Origin: JAJEEA01 sp965116765
GTDB taxonomy: Bacteria > Acidobacteriota > Vicinamibacteria > Vicinamibacterales > UBA8438
DNA length: 64,000 nt
Assembly (NCBI GenBank): GCA_965116765.1
Contig: OZ220718.1
Span: 248,001-312,000 of the forward strand
Reading direction: 5' to 3'
Positions 9,151 through 18,566 of this stretch are shown piece after piece. The notes under the pieces are model-generated. The model did not search any database, had not been told where the DNA came from, and saw nothing but the letters and a program-made list of their open reading frames with translations. A program made the position numbers and the translations under genes. How positions within the stretch are numbered: the first letter of the stretch is position 1; every line of letters starts with the position of its first letter.

Positions 9151-10944
9151 ATGAGACTGTCACTGCGCGCGGGCGTGGCCGCGCTGGCGTTGGCGGCGTT
9201 TTGCACTGCGCCGTCCCCGTGGTCGCTGGTCGCGGCGGCGGCCGATTCCCCGGTGGCGGACGCCGCGGTCCGGGGCGACGCCGAGGCCGTCCGCGCCCTG
9301 CTCGAAAGAGGCGCCGACGTGCAGACGGCCCGGCCCGACGGCATGACCGCCCTGCACTGGGCGGCGATGCACGGCGACCCGGAGATGGCCGGGATGCTGC
9401 TCTACGCCGGCGCCAACCCCGAGGCCACGACCCGCATCGGCCACCACACGCCGTTGCACGTGGCGGGGCGGAGCGGCCGGGCCGAGGTCGTGCAGGCGCT
9501 GCTCGAGGCGGGGGCCGACGCGAACGCCCTGACCGCGAGCGGGGCGACCCCGCTGCACCTCGCCGCGCAGGCGGGTAACGCCGAGGCCGTCGCCGCCCTG
9601 CTCGATCACGGCGCTGACGTGAACGCCCGCGAGCGCACCTGGGGGCAGACCCCGCTCATGTTCGCGGCCGCCGCCGACCGGCTCGGGCCCGTGAACGTGC
9701 TGATGGAGCGCGGCGCGGATCTCGAGGTCGCCACCCGGGTCGTCGACCTTCCCGCCCTCGACTCGATGGACCGGGCGGCGGCGCAGCGGCGCAAGCAGGT
9801 GCTCGACGGCTTCCGCGCGGCGGCCCCGCCCGACGAGCGGCAGGGGTGGCAACCCACCGCCAGCGAGGTCCAGGCCGCGGTCCGGGCGGCCCGGGAAGTG
9901 CAGGCGCTCGACGACATTCCCGACTTCGGGGCCGGCGCGCAGCTCGAGCGCGGCACCCCGCGCTCCTACACCGAGCAGGTCGGCGTGCAGGGCGGGCTGA
10001 CGGCCCTGCTGCACGCGGCCCGCCAGGGGCACGCCGAGGTGGCCATGGCCCTCCTCTACGCGGGGGCGGACGTCAATCGGGCGAGCGGCGACAACACGAC
10101 CCCGCTGCAGATCGCCACCATGAACGGCCACTTCGATCTCGCGTTGCGCCTCATCGAGCGCGGCGCCGATCCGAACGTCGCCACCGACGGGGGGGCCACG
10201 CCGCTGTTCGCGGCCCTCAACCTGCAGTGGGCGCCGCGGGCGCGCTACCCGCAGCCCCGCGCCCACGATCAGCAGGAGGCCACCTACCTCGACGTGATGG
10301 AGGCGCTGCTCGAGGCGGGGGCGGACCCCGACGTGCGGACCCGCAAGCACCTCTGGTACATGTCCTACAACCACTGCTGCTCGGAGAGCGTCGACGGGGC
10401 GACCCCGTTCTGGCGCGCCGCCTACGCGACGGACGTCGAGGCCATGAAGCTGCTCCGGGCCTACGGGGCGGACCCCAACGTGCCCACGCGGGCGCCCGAG
10501 CCGCGGCGCCGCCGCAACGCCGACGAGGCGGCGCCCGACCCGTCCGGCCTGCCCCCGGTCGAGCCCGGCGGCCCCGGCGTGTGGCCCATCCACGCCGCCT
10601 CGGGGGTCGGCTACGGCGAGGGCTTCGAGTCCAACGCCCACCGCCACGTGCCCGACGGCTGGCTGCCGTCGGTTCGCTACCTGGTGGAGGAGATCGGGGT
10701 CGACGTCAACATCCGCGACCACGAGGGCTACACCGCGCTCCACCACGCCGCGGCCCGCGGCGACACCGAGATGGTGCGCTATCTCGTGGAGCAGGGCGCC
10801 GACGTGATGGTAATCAGCCGCCGCGGCCAGACCACCGCGGACATGGCGAACGGCCCGTACCAGCGCACGCTGCCGTTCCCCGAGACGCTGGCCCTGCTCG
10901 AGGGCCTCGGCGCGGTCAACAACGACAACTGCGTCTCCTGCTGA
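9151..10944 (+). CDS. Secreted ankyrin-repeat protein (module A)
   Basis: A 597-residue exported protein. The start at 9151 is chosen over upstream in-frame codons because GGGAGACGAGGG precedes it and a clean signal peptide follows (1-~30). The mature part is a chain of ankyrin repeats, e.g. DGMTALHWAAMHGDPEMAGM, GHHTPLHVAGRSGRAEVVQ and GYTALHHAAARGDTEMVRYL, split by a linker near 230-270 and a DUF-like insertion near 400-480. It ends in a Cys-containing tail (DNCVSC). Ankyrin repeats bind proteins; the export signal suggests a periplasmic scaffold. It follows the DUF1592/DUF1552 pair on the same strand, and a second exported ankyrin gene sits next to the other such pair at 14370. Confidence 0.85.
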   Translation: MRLSLRAGVAALALAAFCTAPSPWSLVAAAADSPVADAAVRGDAEAVRALLERGADVQTARPDGMTALHWAAMHGDPEMAGMLLYAGANPEATTRIGHHTPLHVAGRSGRAEVVQALLEAGADANALTASGATPLHLAAQAGNAEAVAALLDHGADVNARERTWGQTPLMFAAAADRLGPVNVLMERGADLEVATRVVDLPALDSMDRAAAQRRKQVLDGFRAAAPPDERQGWQPTASEVQAAVRAAREVQALDDIPDFGAGAQLERGTPRSYTEQVGVQGGLTALLHAARQGHAEVAMALLYAGADVNRASGDNTTPLQIATMNGHFDLALRLIERGADPNVATDGGATPLFAALNLQWAPRARYPQPRAHDQQEATYLDVMEALLEAGADPDVRTRKHLWYMSYNHCCSESVDGATPFWRAAYATDVEAMKLLRAYGADPNVPTRAPEPRRRRNADEAAPDPSGLPPVEPGGPGVWPIHAASGVGYGEGFESNAHRHVPDGWLPSVRYLVEEIGVDVNIRDHEGYTALHHAAARGDTEMVRYLVEQGADVMVISRRGQTTADMANGPYQRTLPFPETLALLEGLGAVNNDNCVSC

Positions 10945-11198
10945 GTGGCGGCGGATCGCGCCGCCTTCCACCCTGCGGCCCGCGTCCGGCCGGGAACGGC
11001 CCGTCGACCAGGCTGGGCCTGTCGCTGCCCGCGGGGTCCGGATCGATGCCCCCGGATCTGCACGGCCGGCTGACGGTCGCGATTCGGCGTGCCCTGCCGA
11101 GGGGCGACGGATCGCGGCGCCTCCACCACTGCGGCCGGATCTGCACCGCCCGCTACCGGTCACGGTTCGGCGGATGGTGCAACGTTCCTGAAGGGCGT
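10945..11198. other. Intergenic, internal imperfect repeats
   Basis: No gene seen. Two segments, one near 10950 (GGATCGCGCCGCCTTCCACC) and one near 11108 (GGATCGCGGCGCCTCCACCA), are imperfect copies of each other. Confidence 0.4.
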
Positions 11199-11387
11199 CT
11201 ACCGGACCTCGCGGCGAAGTTGGGCCCGCGTCTCCGACCCGGTCAGCAACGGCTCGACCACCCGCCGCACCCGGTCTTCCCTGAGCTTGTCCGCCAGCTG
11301 ATCCAGGTGCGTATGGCATGTGATGACCTGCCGTTCGCGCGCGCGATCGTCGGGGTGAGCAGCCGGTACCGATCGAACCGCTTCCAG
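11199..11387 (-). pseudogene. C-terminal remnant of an unidentified protein
   Basis: Downstream of the PD-(D/E)XK gene a minus-strand frame reads a well-behaved ~62-residue C-terminal segment (HPDDRARERQVITCHTHLDQ, then LADKLREDRVRRVVEPLL, ending LRREVR and a TAG at 11201-11199). It has no start codon or ribosome site of its own. The composition looks like the last helices of a larger protein, possibly an ATPase tail, but I cannot name the family. Confidence 0.3.
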
Positions 11388-11442
11388 GGGGTGTGGGAAG
11401 GCGGGCGCGGGGGATGCGGGAACAAGGATGGACTGAGGAATC

Positions 11443-12993
11443 TCAGACGCGCTCCACCGCGAACGCCGTCACGTTGCGTGTCTCCCGGCTGAACTCCACG
11501 CCGATCAGGTGGATCGGCTCGCCCGACGCGCGGTACTTGTCGGCGTAGCCCCGCTCGCGGAGCTGCGCCAGTGCGGCGCCCTCGCTCGCGTGCTCCACCA
11601 CCTTGAACTCGAACAGATAGACGTTGCCGGCGAAGCGCACCGCCATGTCCGCCCGCCCGCGGTTGCTCGAATCCTCCACCGTCACGTCGAAGCCCGACGC
11701 GGCGAAGTACGAATAGAAGACGCTGGCATAGTAGCCCTCGTAGCCGGCGACGGCGTTGTTCGTGTACCACTCGTAGGGGATGCTGGCGAAGAAGGCCTGG
11801 AACAGCGCCTGCATGCCCGCGAAGTCGTTTCCCTCCATCAGGTCGTACAGCCGATCGCTGTTCGCGGTCTGGCGCGTCCCATCCTGCACGAGCTTCCGCA
11901 GCAGGCTCTGGTTGAAGCTCTGCCGCACCTCCCGGTTGGGATAGCCCAGGCGATAGCGGCGGACCCCGCCCCGGTCCCGCACCTCCTTGATCGTCAGGTA
12001 GCCGGTCTGGAACAGCAGCGCCTCGGTGGCGATGGCGTCGACGTCGAACGACGACAACAGATCGTCGCTGCTCAACAGGCCGTCCAGCTCCAGCGAGCTC
12101 ACCCGGCGGCGGAACAGCGTCTCCACCAGGAAGGCCGGCGTGCCGGTCTCGAACCAGTGTGCCGCGAACGTGCCGCGGCGGAACAGCAGCAGGATGTCGA
12201 ACGGGTTGTAGACCCCGTCGTCCCCCGTCCAGCTGTAGCCGTTGTACCAGTCGCGAATCCGCTCGCGGTCCAGACCCGCCAGCTCCGGAGCGAACACCGT
12301 GTCGAGGTCCGCCTCGGTGTAGCCGCAGATGGCGGAATAGCAGGGGTCGATCGTGATGTCGGTCAGGTTGTTGAGGCCGGAGAACACGCTCACCTTCGAG
12401 AACTTGCTGACCCCGGTCAGGAAGGTGAAGCGGACGTGGGCGTCGCTGGACTTGATCGTCCCGTAGAGCCCGCGCAGATAGTCCCGGTTCCCGCGCGCGA
12501 CCGCGGGCGTCTCCAGCGCGTCGAGGATCGGCTTGTCGTACTCGTCCACCAGCACGGCTACCCGCCGACCGGTCCGCGCGTGCAAAGCGCGGAGCAGGTC
12601 GCGGAAGCGTTCCGGCGCCGTGTCGTAGCGCACCGCGACCCCGGCCTCCTCCGCGGCGTCGGCCAGCTGCGCCATCGCGTTGGCATGCACGTACCCGGGC
12701 TCGCCGAAGTGCCCGGCGCCGAAGTCGAGCCGCACGACGGGATGCCGCACCGACCAGTCCCAGCGATCGTGGATGTCGAGGCCGGCGAACAGCGGCTCGC
12801 TGCCCTCGAACAGCTCCTTGAGGGTGTCGAGAAACAGGCTCTTGCCGAACCGCCGCGGGCGCGACAGGAAGTAGTGCTTGCCCTCGTCCAGCAGCCGCGC
12901 GATGAAGCCGGTCTTGTCGACGTAGTAGCAGCCCTCCTCGCGGAGCTCGCGGAAGGTCTGCAGGCCGATGGGCAGGCGGCGCCTAGTCGTCAC
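11443..12993 (-). CDS. AAA-ATPase-like / PD-(D/E)XK nuclease-superfamily protein (DUF1703 type)
   Basis: A 516-residue cytoplasmic protein of the AAA-ATPase_like (PF09820) plus PDDEXK_9 (PF08011) architecture. It starts LPIGLQTFRELREEGCYYVD; the P-loop-like motif is RRFGKS (47-52) and the Walker B-like motif is VDEYDKP (149-155). The C-terminal nuclease-like fold (~435-505) has RADMAVRF and YLFEFKV, with the metal-binding D and E/K in place. Length is normal for the family, which is abundant in Bacteroidetes and other anaerobes and is patchily spread, suggesting horizontal transfer. Its function is unproven. It stands alone on the minus strand, divergent from the MBL gene 295 bp away. Confidence 0.85.
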   Translation of the reverse strand: MTTRRRLPIGLQTFRELREEGCYYVDKTGFIARLLDEGKHYFLSRPRRFGKSLFLDTLKELFEGSEPLFAGLDIHDRWDWSVRHPVVRLDFGAGHFGEPGYVHANAMAQLADAAEEAGVAVRYDTAPERFRDLLRALHARTGRRVAVLVDEYDKPILDALETPAVARGNRDYLRGLYGTIKSSDAHVRFTFLTGVSKFSKVSVFSGLNNLTDITIDPCYSAICGYTEADLDTVFAPELAGLDRERIRDWYNGYSWTGDDGVYNPFDILLLFRRGTFAAHWFETGTPAFLVETLFRRRVSSLELDGLLSSDDLLSSFDVDAIATEALLFQTGYLTIKEVRDRGGVRRYRLGYPNREVRQSFNQSLLRKLVQDGTRQTANSDRLYDLMEGNDFAGMQALFQAFFASIPYEWYTNNAVAGYEGYYASVFYSYFAASGFDVTVEDSSNRGRADMAVRFAGNVYLFEFKVVEHASEGAALAQLRERGYADKYRASGEPIHLIGVEFSRETRNVTAFAVERV

Positions 12994-13287
12994 CGCCGAT
13001 CAGCATAGCGCGTGTGGCGCCCGGTTTGCCCGTTTCCGCAGGGTGCGGCCGTGACGAGCGACCTCCTCGAAGCCGGACGCCTCGCAGCCGGGCGGCCGTC
13101 GTGACGCGCCGCCGCGTGAGCCCTGCCGCGGCGGCGTTGGCCTCGCCCACCAGTCGGTCGACGCGCCGCGCCGCCCCGTGAGCGCGACATCCGCCCGGGG
13201 GAACGAACCGGGAACGTCGCAACCGCTAATCCTCACGCCTGCCCGGACAAGTGCGGTAGACTGCCCTCGTCCCGGCAGCAGGAGGTC

Positions 13288-14328
13288 ATGATGCGAGACG
13301 CCGTAACGTCGGCACGTCCGATAGGCGTGATCTTCTGCGCCCTGGCCTGCGCCTTGGGCGCGGCAACGCCCGCGGCGGCGCAGACGATGGACGTCTACTG
13401 GATCGACGTCGAGGGCGGGGGCGCGACCCTGGTCGTCGCGCCGTCCGGCGAGTCGATGCTCGTCGACACCGGTTGGCCGCGGCCCGAGGGCCGCGACGCC
13501 CGGCGCATCGTGGCCGCGATGGAGGACGCCGGGCTCGAGAAGCTCGACTACATGCTGATCACCCACTTCCACACCGACCACGTCGGCAGCCTCGCCGAGC
13601 TGGCCGGGATGGTGGACATCGAGACGTACCTCGACCACGGCGGCGAGACCGAGGAGCGCAACCAGCAGTGGCGCGACGTCTACCTGGAGACCGCCGGCGA
13701 CGCGCGGCTGGTCGCCGGCGCCGGCGACGTCCTGTCGATGGGCGACGTCGAGGTGCGGATGATCTCGTCGAACATGGAGCTCATCGCAGACCCCATCAAC
13801 GACGGCGGGCCCAACCCGCACTGCGCCGGGGCCGAGAGCCGGCCGCCCGCCTCGCCCGAGAACCAGCGTACCCTGGGCGCGCTCTTCAGCTACGGCGGGT
13901 TCCGCTTCGTCGACCTCGGCGACCTCGACTGGGACATGGAGATGAAGCTGTCGTGCCCCGTCAACCGGCTCGGCACCGTCACCGTCTACCAGACCAGCCG
14001 CCACGGGGCGTTCGACGGGGCCGGGGCCCCCGCCCACCTGTGGGCCATCGAGCCGCAGGTGGTGGTGGTGAACAACGGCCCTCGCAAGGGCATCACGGCG
14101 CCGCACCACTACGACCGCATCGCCGAGGTCCCCGGCGTCGAGGGCATCTGGCAGACGCACCTCGCGCTCGAGGCCGAGGGCCACAACACCGCCGACGACA
14201 TGATCGCCAACTTCGAGGACACCGACGATTGCCAGGGCCATTGGCTCAAGGCGTCGGTGCAGGCGGACGGCACGTACACGATGACGAATGGCCGCAACGG
14301 CTACAGCCGGACGTACGCCGCGCGCTGA
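13288..14328 (+). CDS. Exported metallo-beta-lactamase-fold protein (ComEC-like)
   Basis: A 346-residue protein with a signal peptide (1-32, ending PAAAQ). The metal-binding motif HFHTDH (93-98) follows the conserved DTG turn (SMLVDTGWP). The overall order, including WIDVEGGGATLVVAPSGES, matches the ComEC/Rec2-like branch of the metallo-beta-lactamase superfamily. It should be a periplasmic metallohydrolase; the substrate cannot be told. GGAGG lies 6 nt before the ATG. The second exported ankyrin gene begins 41 bp downstream and the DUF1592/DUF1552 pair follows, so these four probably form one transcription unit. Confidence 0.85.
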   Translation: MMRDAVTSARPIGVIFCALACALGAATPAAAQTMDVYWIDVEGGGATLVVAPSGESMLVDTGWPRPEGRDARRIVAAMEDAGLEKLDYMLITHFHTDHVGSLAELAGMVDIETYLDHGGETEERNQQWRDVYLETAGDARLVAGAGDVLSMGDVEVRMISSNMELIADPINDGGPNPHCAGAESRPPASPENQRTLGALFSYGGFRFVDLGDLDWDMEMKLSCPVNRLGTVTVYQTSRHGAFDGAGAPAHLWAIEPQVVVVNNGPRKGITAPHHYDRIAEVPGVEGIWQTHLALEAEGHNTADDMIANFEDTDDCQGHWLKASVQADGTYTMTNGRNGYSRTYAAR

Positions 14329-14369
14329 CCGGCGACGGCCATCCAGCAGGTCGCGAGGGGGGGGAGAGC

Positions 14370-15803
14370 ATGCGCACTGGCGTCGCGACTCGGGTCATTG
14401 CGTGGACGATCGTGCTGGTGTGGGGCGGCGGCATGTCGGCCGAGGCGGCCGACGTCCGGCTGAAGGAGGCGGTGAGGAGCGGCGACGACGCCGCGGTGCG
14501 CGTCCTCATCGAGCAGGGCGTCGACGTGAACGCGCCGGAGGGCGACGGCGCGACGGTGCTGCACTGGGCGGTGCGGTGGGACAACGCCGCCGCCGTCGAC
14601 CTGCTGCTCGACGCGGGCGCGCGGCCCGGCGCCGCCAACGCCTACGGCGTCACGCCGCTGTCGCTTGCCTGCATCAATCGGAACGCGCCGGTCGTCGAGC
14701 GGCTGCTGGCCGCCGGCGCCGACCCCAACGCCGCGACCTCGATGGGCGAGACCGTCCTCATGACCTGCGCGCGCACCGGGGCCGCCGACGCGGTGCGCGC
14801 CCTGTTCGACGCTGGCGCCGACAACGTGAACGCGCGCGAGTCTTCGCGGGGACAGACCGCGCTGATGTGGGCGGCGGCCCAGGGGCATCCCGACGTCGTG
14901 CGGGTGTTGCTCGAGCACGGCGCCGACGTGCACGGGCGTTCCGAGGCCCGTTCGCTGCTCGTGAGCCTCGGCGGCCGGGGAGCGGACCGCGCGGGGAACC
15001 TGCCGTTGGGCGGATTCACGCCGCTGCTCTTCGCGGCGCGGCAGGGGAGCGTGGAGAGCGCGAGGCTGCTGCTCGACGCCGGCGCCGACGTGAACGAGAC
15101 CGCTCCCGACGGCGCCTCGGCCCTGGTCGTCGCCAGCTTCAGCGGCCACGGGGAACTCGCCGCGTACCTGCTGAGCCGCGGCGCCGATCCCGACGCGGCC
15201 GGCGCGGGCTACGCCGCCCTGCACACCGCGGTCCTGCGCGCGGACGCGGCCCTCGTCAAGACCCTGCTGGCCTACGGCGCCGATCCGGACGTTCGCCTCA
15301 CGAAGGGCAGCCGGGTGCCGCGCGCCACCCACTGGTGGATACTGCCGGGGTCCCTGGTCGGGGCGACGCCGTTCCTGCTCGCCGCGAAGTACGCCGACGT
15401 CGGCATCATGCGCATCCTCGCCGAGAGCGGCGCCGACCCGTTCCTGCCGATGCGCGACGGGACGACGCCGCTGATGATGGCGTCGGGGGCGAGCTGGCCC
15501 AACGGCGAGATCGACCGCCACGACCGGCGCGTCCCGCCCGAGGTCGCCGAGGCCCTGCACGCCGACGAGGGCCCGAACCTCGCGGCAACGCAGTTCGCGC
15601 TGGCCCTGGGGGCCGACGTGAACGCCCGGAACGCGGCGGGCGACACCGCCCTGCACTCAGCCGTCTTCAAGGCGTGGCCGGCGGTGGTGGATCTGCTCGT
15701 CGACCACGGCGGCGACCTGAACGCCGCGAACGAGCGCAACCGGACGCCGCGGCAGATGATGTGCCACGCGGCCGACGGACTGCTCGTGCGGTGCGCGGGC
15801 TAG
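14370..15803 (+). CDS. Secreted ankyrin-repeat protein (module B)
   Basis: A 477-residue exported protein; the ATG at 14370 follows GGGGAGAG and a signal peptide (1-~26) is clear. The rest is ankyrin repeats from VRLKEAVRSGDDAAVRVLIE to AFKAWPAVVDLLVDHGGDLN, with a non-repeat insertion around 310-370 (HWWILPGSLVGATPFLLAAK). It ends LLVRCAG, and its TAG stop (15801-15803) is the first triplet of a palindromic repeat element, so the native C-terminus may have been altered by that insertion. Paralogue of the ankyrin gene at 9151; here it precedes rather than follows its DUF1592/DUF1552 pair. Confidence 0.85.
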   Translation: MRTGVATRVIAWTIVLVWGGGMSAEAADVRLKEAVRSGDDAAVRVLIEQGVDVNAPEGDGATVLHWAVRWDNAAAVDLLLDAGARPGAANAYGVTPLSLACINRNAPVVERLLAAGADPNAATSMGETVLMTCARTGAADAVRALFDAGADNVNARESSRGQTALMWAAAQGHPDVVRVLLEHGADVHGRSEARSLLVSLGGRGADRAGNLPLGGFTPLLFAARQGSVESARLLLDAGADVNETAPDGASALVVASFSGHGELAAYLLSRGADPDAAGAGYAALHTAVLRADAALVKTLLAYGADPDVRLTKGSRVPRATHWWILPGSLVGATPFLLAAKYADVGIMRILAESGADPFLPMRDGTTPLMMASGASWPNGEIDRHDRRVPPEVAEALHADEGPNLAATQFALALGADVNARNAAGDTALHSAVFKAWPAVVDLLVDHGGDLNAANERNRTPRQMMCHAADGLLVRCAG

Positions 15804-15884
15804 GAGTCTGCGCCGTAGAACGGTGCAGACTCCTAGCAGGGTTGGTTGGGCGCCCAGCGGAGCCGAAGGCGACGATGGGCGGGC
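15801..15884 (+). repeat. REP-like palindromic element, copy 1
   Basis: A 15-bp stem-loop (15801-15835, outer stem TAGGAGTCTG/CAGACTCCTA, loop of 5 nt) followed by the tail GGTTGGTTGGGCGCC and GCGGAGCCG, then GCGACGATGGGCGGGC. Three further copies lie at 15885, 43455 and 47338. The first three bases are the stop codon of the ankyrin gene. Confidence 0.8.
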
Positions 15885-15969
15885 TAGGAGTCTGCCGTAA
15901 AGCGGCGCGGACTCCCAGCCGGGTTGGTTGGGCGGTAAACGGAGCCGCAGGCGACGCTCTTCGGGCTAG
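15885..15969 (+). repeat. REP-like palindromic element, copy 2
   Basis: Directly abuts copy 1 in the same orientation. The stem is less perfect (GGAGTC/GACTCC outer, with a mismatch and bulge inside); the GGTTGGTTGGGCG and GGAGCCG tail is kept. It ends next to the Shine-Dalgarno sequence (15972-15979) of the DUF1592 gene. Confidence 0.75.
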
Positions 15970-15986
15970 GGGGAGGGGGCAACGAG

Positions 15987-18566
15987 ATGGCGCACGAGAG
16001 AGCGCGTACCCACGAGAGAGCGCGTACCGTCGTGACGCCGCGGCGGGGCCTCGCGACCCGGCCGGCCGGGTGGTTCGCCGCGGCGACCGGATGCCTGCTG
16101 CTGGCCGCGGCCGCGACGGCGGGGCAGGCGGGGCCGGCGCAGGCCCCTGCGAGATCGGCGGCGGGCGTCGAAGCGCTCCCGACCGCCGCGCCATCGTCCT
16201 CGGCCCCGGTCGAGGCGATGCTGAACCGCTACTGCATCACCTGTCACAGCGACGGCGGCTACGCGGCGGGGCGCGTGCCCGTGTCGCTGGAGCCGCTCGA
16301 CGCGGCGAACGTGGGCGCGCACCCCGCCGCCTGGGAGACCGTGGCGCTGAAGCTGCGGTCGCGCATGATGCCGCCGGTCGGCCGGCCGCGCCCCGACGAG
16401 GCCGCCTACGACGCGGTGGCGACCTGGCTCGAGGACGAGCTCGATCGCGCCGCCGCCGCCGACCCGAACCCCGGCCGCACCGTCGCGCATCGCCTCAACC
16501 GGGTCGAGTACGGCAACGCCGTCCGCGACCTCCTCGGCCTCGAGGTCGATCCCGAGGCCCTGCTGCCGCCGGACGACGACGACGAGGGCTTCGACAACAT
16601 CGCCGACGTGCTGTCGGTGTCGCCGACCCTCATGGAGCGTTACCTCTACGCGGCCCGGCAGGTCAGTCAGCTCGCGGTGGGCGACGCCGGGCTGCGGCCG
16701 CGCTTCGACACCTACCGGGTGCCCGACCGCGAGATCCAGGACCACCACACCAGCGACGACCTGCCGTTCGGCACCCGCGGTGGCATCGCGGCGCAACACT
16801 ACTTCCCTCTCGACGGCGAGTACAGCATCCGGGTCGGGTTGCGCCGCAACTTCTACAACTACATCCGCGGCATCGGCAACGTCGCCCACCAGCTCGACGT
16901 GCGGGTCGACGGCGTCCTCGTCGCCACGTTCATCGCCGGCGGGGGGCTGAGCCCCGACGCCGAGCGCTGCATCGCGAGCTTCTGCGGCAGCTCGGGGATG
17001 GGCGGGGCCGAGTGGGAGTGGTACGCCAACCACGCCGACGACGACTTCGAGGTGCGGGTGCCGGTCGAGGCCGGCCTCCGGACGGTGGCCGTCGCGTTCG
17101 TGGACCACCCCGCTCTCGACGAAGGCGTCCTGCAGCCGCCGGTCGACATGTCGACGTTCGGCTACAGCACCGACGAGGAGATGGGCGGCGAGCCGGCGGT
17201 GGGCAACGTCGTCATCGGCGGGCCGTTCGACGGCGCGACGCCCGACGACGTGGCGAGCCGGCAGCGGCTCTTCGTCTGCCGCCCCGCCGACGGCGCGGCC
17301 GAGGAGGCGTGCGCCCGGGAGATCATCTCGACCCTCGCCCGGCGCGCCTACCGCCGGCCGGTGACCGCGGCCGACGTCGACCACCTGTACGGCTTCTTCG
17401 AGACCGCGCGCCGAGGGGCGGACTTCGACGCGGGCGTCCGCACCGTGCTCGAGCGGGTGCTCGTCGACCCCGAGTTCCTGTTCCGCATCCCGCGCCCGCC
17501 GGCCGACGCTGGCGACGCGGTCTACCGCATCGACGACATCGAGCTGGCGTCGCGGCTCTCGTTCTTCCTGTGGAACAGCATCCCCGACGACGAGCTGCTC
17601 GCCCTCGCCGAGCGCGGCGAGCTCGCGCGGCCCGCCGTCCTCGACGAGCAGGTGCGCCGCATGCTCGCCGACCCGCGGTCCGCCTCGCTCGCCGGCAACT
17701 TCGTCGACCGGTGGCTCGAGCTGCACAAGATTCGCAACGTCGCGCCCGACCCGACCATCTTCCCCGCGTTCGACCAGAACCTTCGCGACGCCATGCAGAC
17801 CGAGACGGCGCTCTTCATGGCGAGCCAGCTGCGCGAGGACCGCGCGGTGGTCGACCTGCTGCGCGCCGACGACACGTTCCTGAACGAACGTCTGGCGCGC
17901 CACTACGGCGTTCCCGGCGTCTACGGCAACCACTTCCGGCGCGTGGTGCTGCCCGACGACCGGCGGGCGGGGCTGCTCGGCAAGGCGAGCATCCTCACCC
18001 TGACGTCGTACTCCACCCGGACCTCGGTGGTGAACCGCGGCAAGTGGCTGCTCGAGCGGGTGCTCGGGTCGCCGCCGCCGGCGCCGCCGGCCAACGTGCC
18101 GCCGCTCGAGGAGAACGCGGCCGGCGCCGCTCCCACGTCGCAGCGCGAGCGCATGGAGGCGCACCGGCGCAACCCGACCTGCGCGGTCTGCCACCGCGTG
18201 ATGGACCCGCTGGGCTTCGCCCTCGACAACTTCGACGCCATCGGACGCTGGCGGACCACCGACGACCCGCGGATGCCGGGGCAGCGGGGCCCCGTCATCG
18301 ACGCCTCGGGGGTCATGCCCGACGGCACGCGGTTCGAGGGTCCGGCCGGATTGCGCGAGCTGCTGCTCGATCGGCAGCAGGAGTTCATCCGGACGGTGAC
18401 GGGAAGGCTGTTGACGTACGCGCTCGGGCGGCGGCTGGAGCACCCCGACATGCCGGTGGTCCGGCAGATCGTGCGGGACGCGGCGGAGCAGGACCATCGC
18501 TGGTCCGCGTTGATTCAGGGTATCGTAAGGAGCGCCCCGTTCCAGTTGAGGAGGGTCGAATCATGA
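15987..18566 (+). CDS. DUF1592-family exported cytochrome-like protein (module B)
   Basis: An 859-residue paralogue of the protein at 4951. CITCH (83-87) is the N-terminal heme motif and CAVCH (732-736) the one in DUF1585. DUF1587 (HRLNRVEYGNAVRDLLGLEV), DUF1592 (LASRLSFFLWNSIPDDELL) and DUF1588 (RRAGLLGKASILTLTSYSTR) are in the usual order. The N-terminus is unusual: an exact 18-bp duplication gives HERARTHERART before the hydrophobic signal stretch (~30-45). Start at 15987 is supported by GGAGGGGG 7 nt upstream. Its TGA overlaps the ATG of the DUF1552 gene by 4 nt, indicating translational coupling. Confidence 0.9.
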   Translation: MAHERARTHERARTVVTPRRGLATRPAGWFAAATGCLLLAAAATAGQAGPAQAPARSAAGVEALPTAAPSSSAPVEAMLNRYCITCHSDGGYAAGRVPVSLEPLDAANVGAHPAAWETVALKLRSRMMPPVGRPRPDEAAYDAVATWLEDELDRAAAADPNPGRTVAHRLNRVEYGNAVRDLLGLEVDPEALLPPDDDDEGFDNIADVLSVSPTLMERYLYAARQVSQLAVGDAGLRPRFDTYRVPDREIQDHHTSDDLPFGTRGGIAAQHYFPLDGEYSIRVGLRRNFYNYIRGIGNVAHQLDVRVDGVLVATFIAGGGLSPDAERCIASFCGSSGMGGAEWEWYANHADDDFEVRVPVEAGLRTVAVAFVDHPALDEGVLQPPVDMSTFGYSTDEEMGGEPAVGNVVIGGPFDGATPDDVASRQRLFVCRPADGAAEEACAREIISTLARRAYRRPVTAADVDHLYGFFETARRGADFDAGVRTVLERVLVDPEFLFRIPRPPADAGDAVYRIDDIELASRLSFFLWNSIPDDELLALAERGELARPAVLDEQVRRMLADPRSASLAGNFVDRWLELHKIRNVAPDPTIFPAFDQNLRDAMQTETALFMASQLREDRAVVDLLRADDTFLNERLARHYGVPGVYGNHFRRVVLPDDRRAGLLGKASILTLTSYSTRTSVVNRGKWLLERVLGSPPPAPPANVPPLEENAAGAAPTSQRERMEAHRRNPTCAVCHRVMDPLGFALDNFDAIGRWRTTDDPRMPGQRGPVIDASGVMPDGTRFEGPAGLRELLLDRQQEFIRTVTGRLLTYALGRRLEHPDMPVVRQIVRDAAEQDHRWSALIQGIVRSAPFQLRRVES

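Noticed and set aside
12983..13222. Small minus-strand frame upstream of the DUF1703-like gene
   Set aside because: Arg/Gly-rich composition, no start support, and no family recognised; treated as non-coding.
14288..18560. 5' part of a ~1880-codon plus-strand frame ending in the DUF1552 gene
   Set aside because: Only the last 457 codons (from 18563) are a real protein; the rest is an out-of-frame reading of the ankyrin and DUF1592 genes, which have proper starts and domains.
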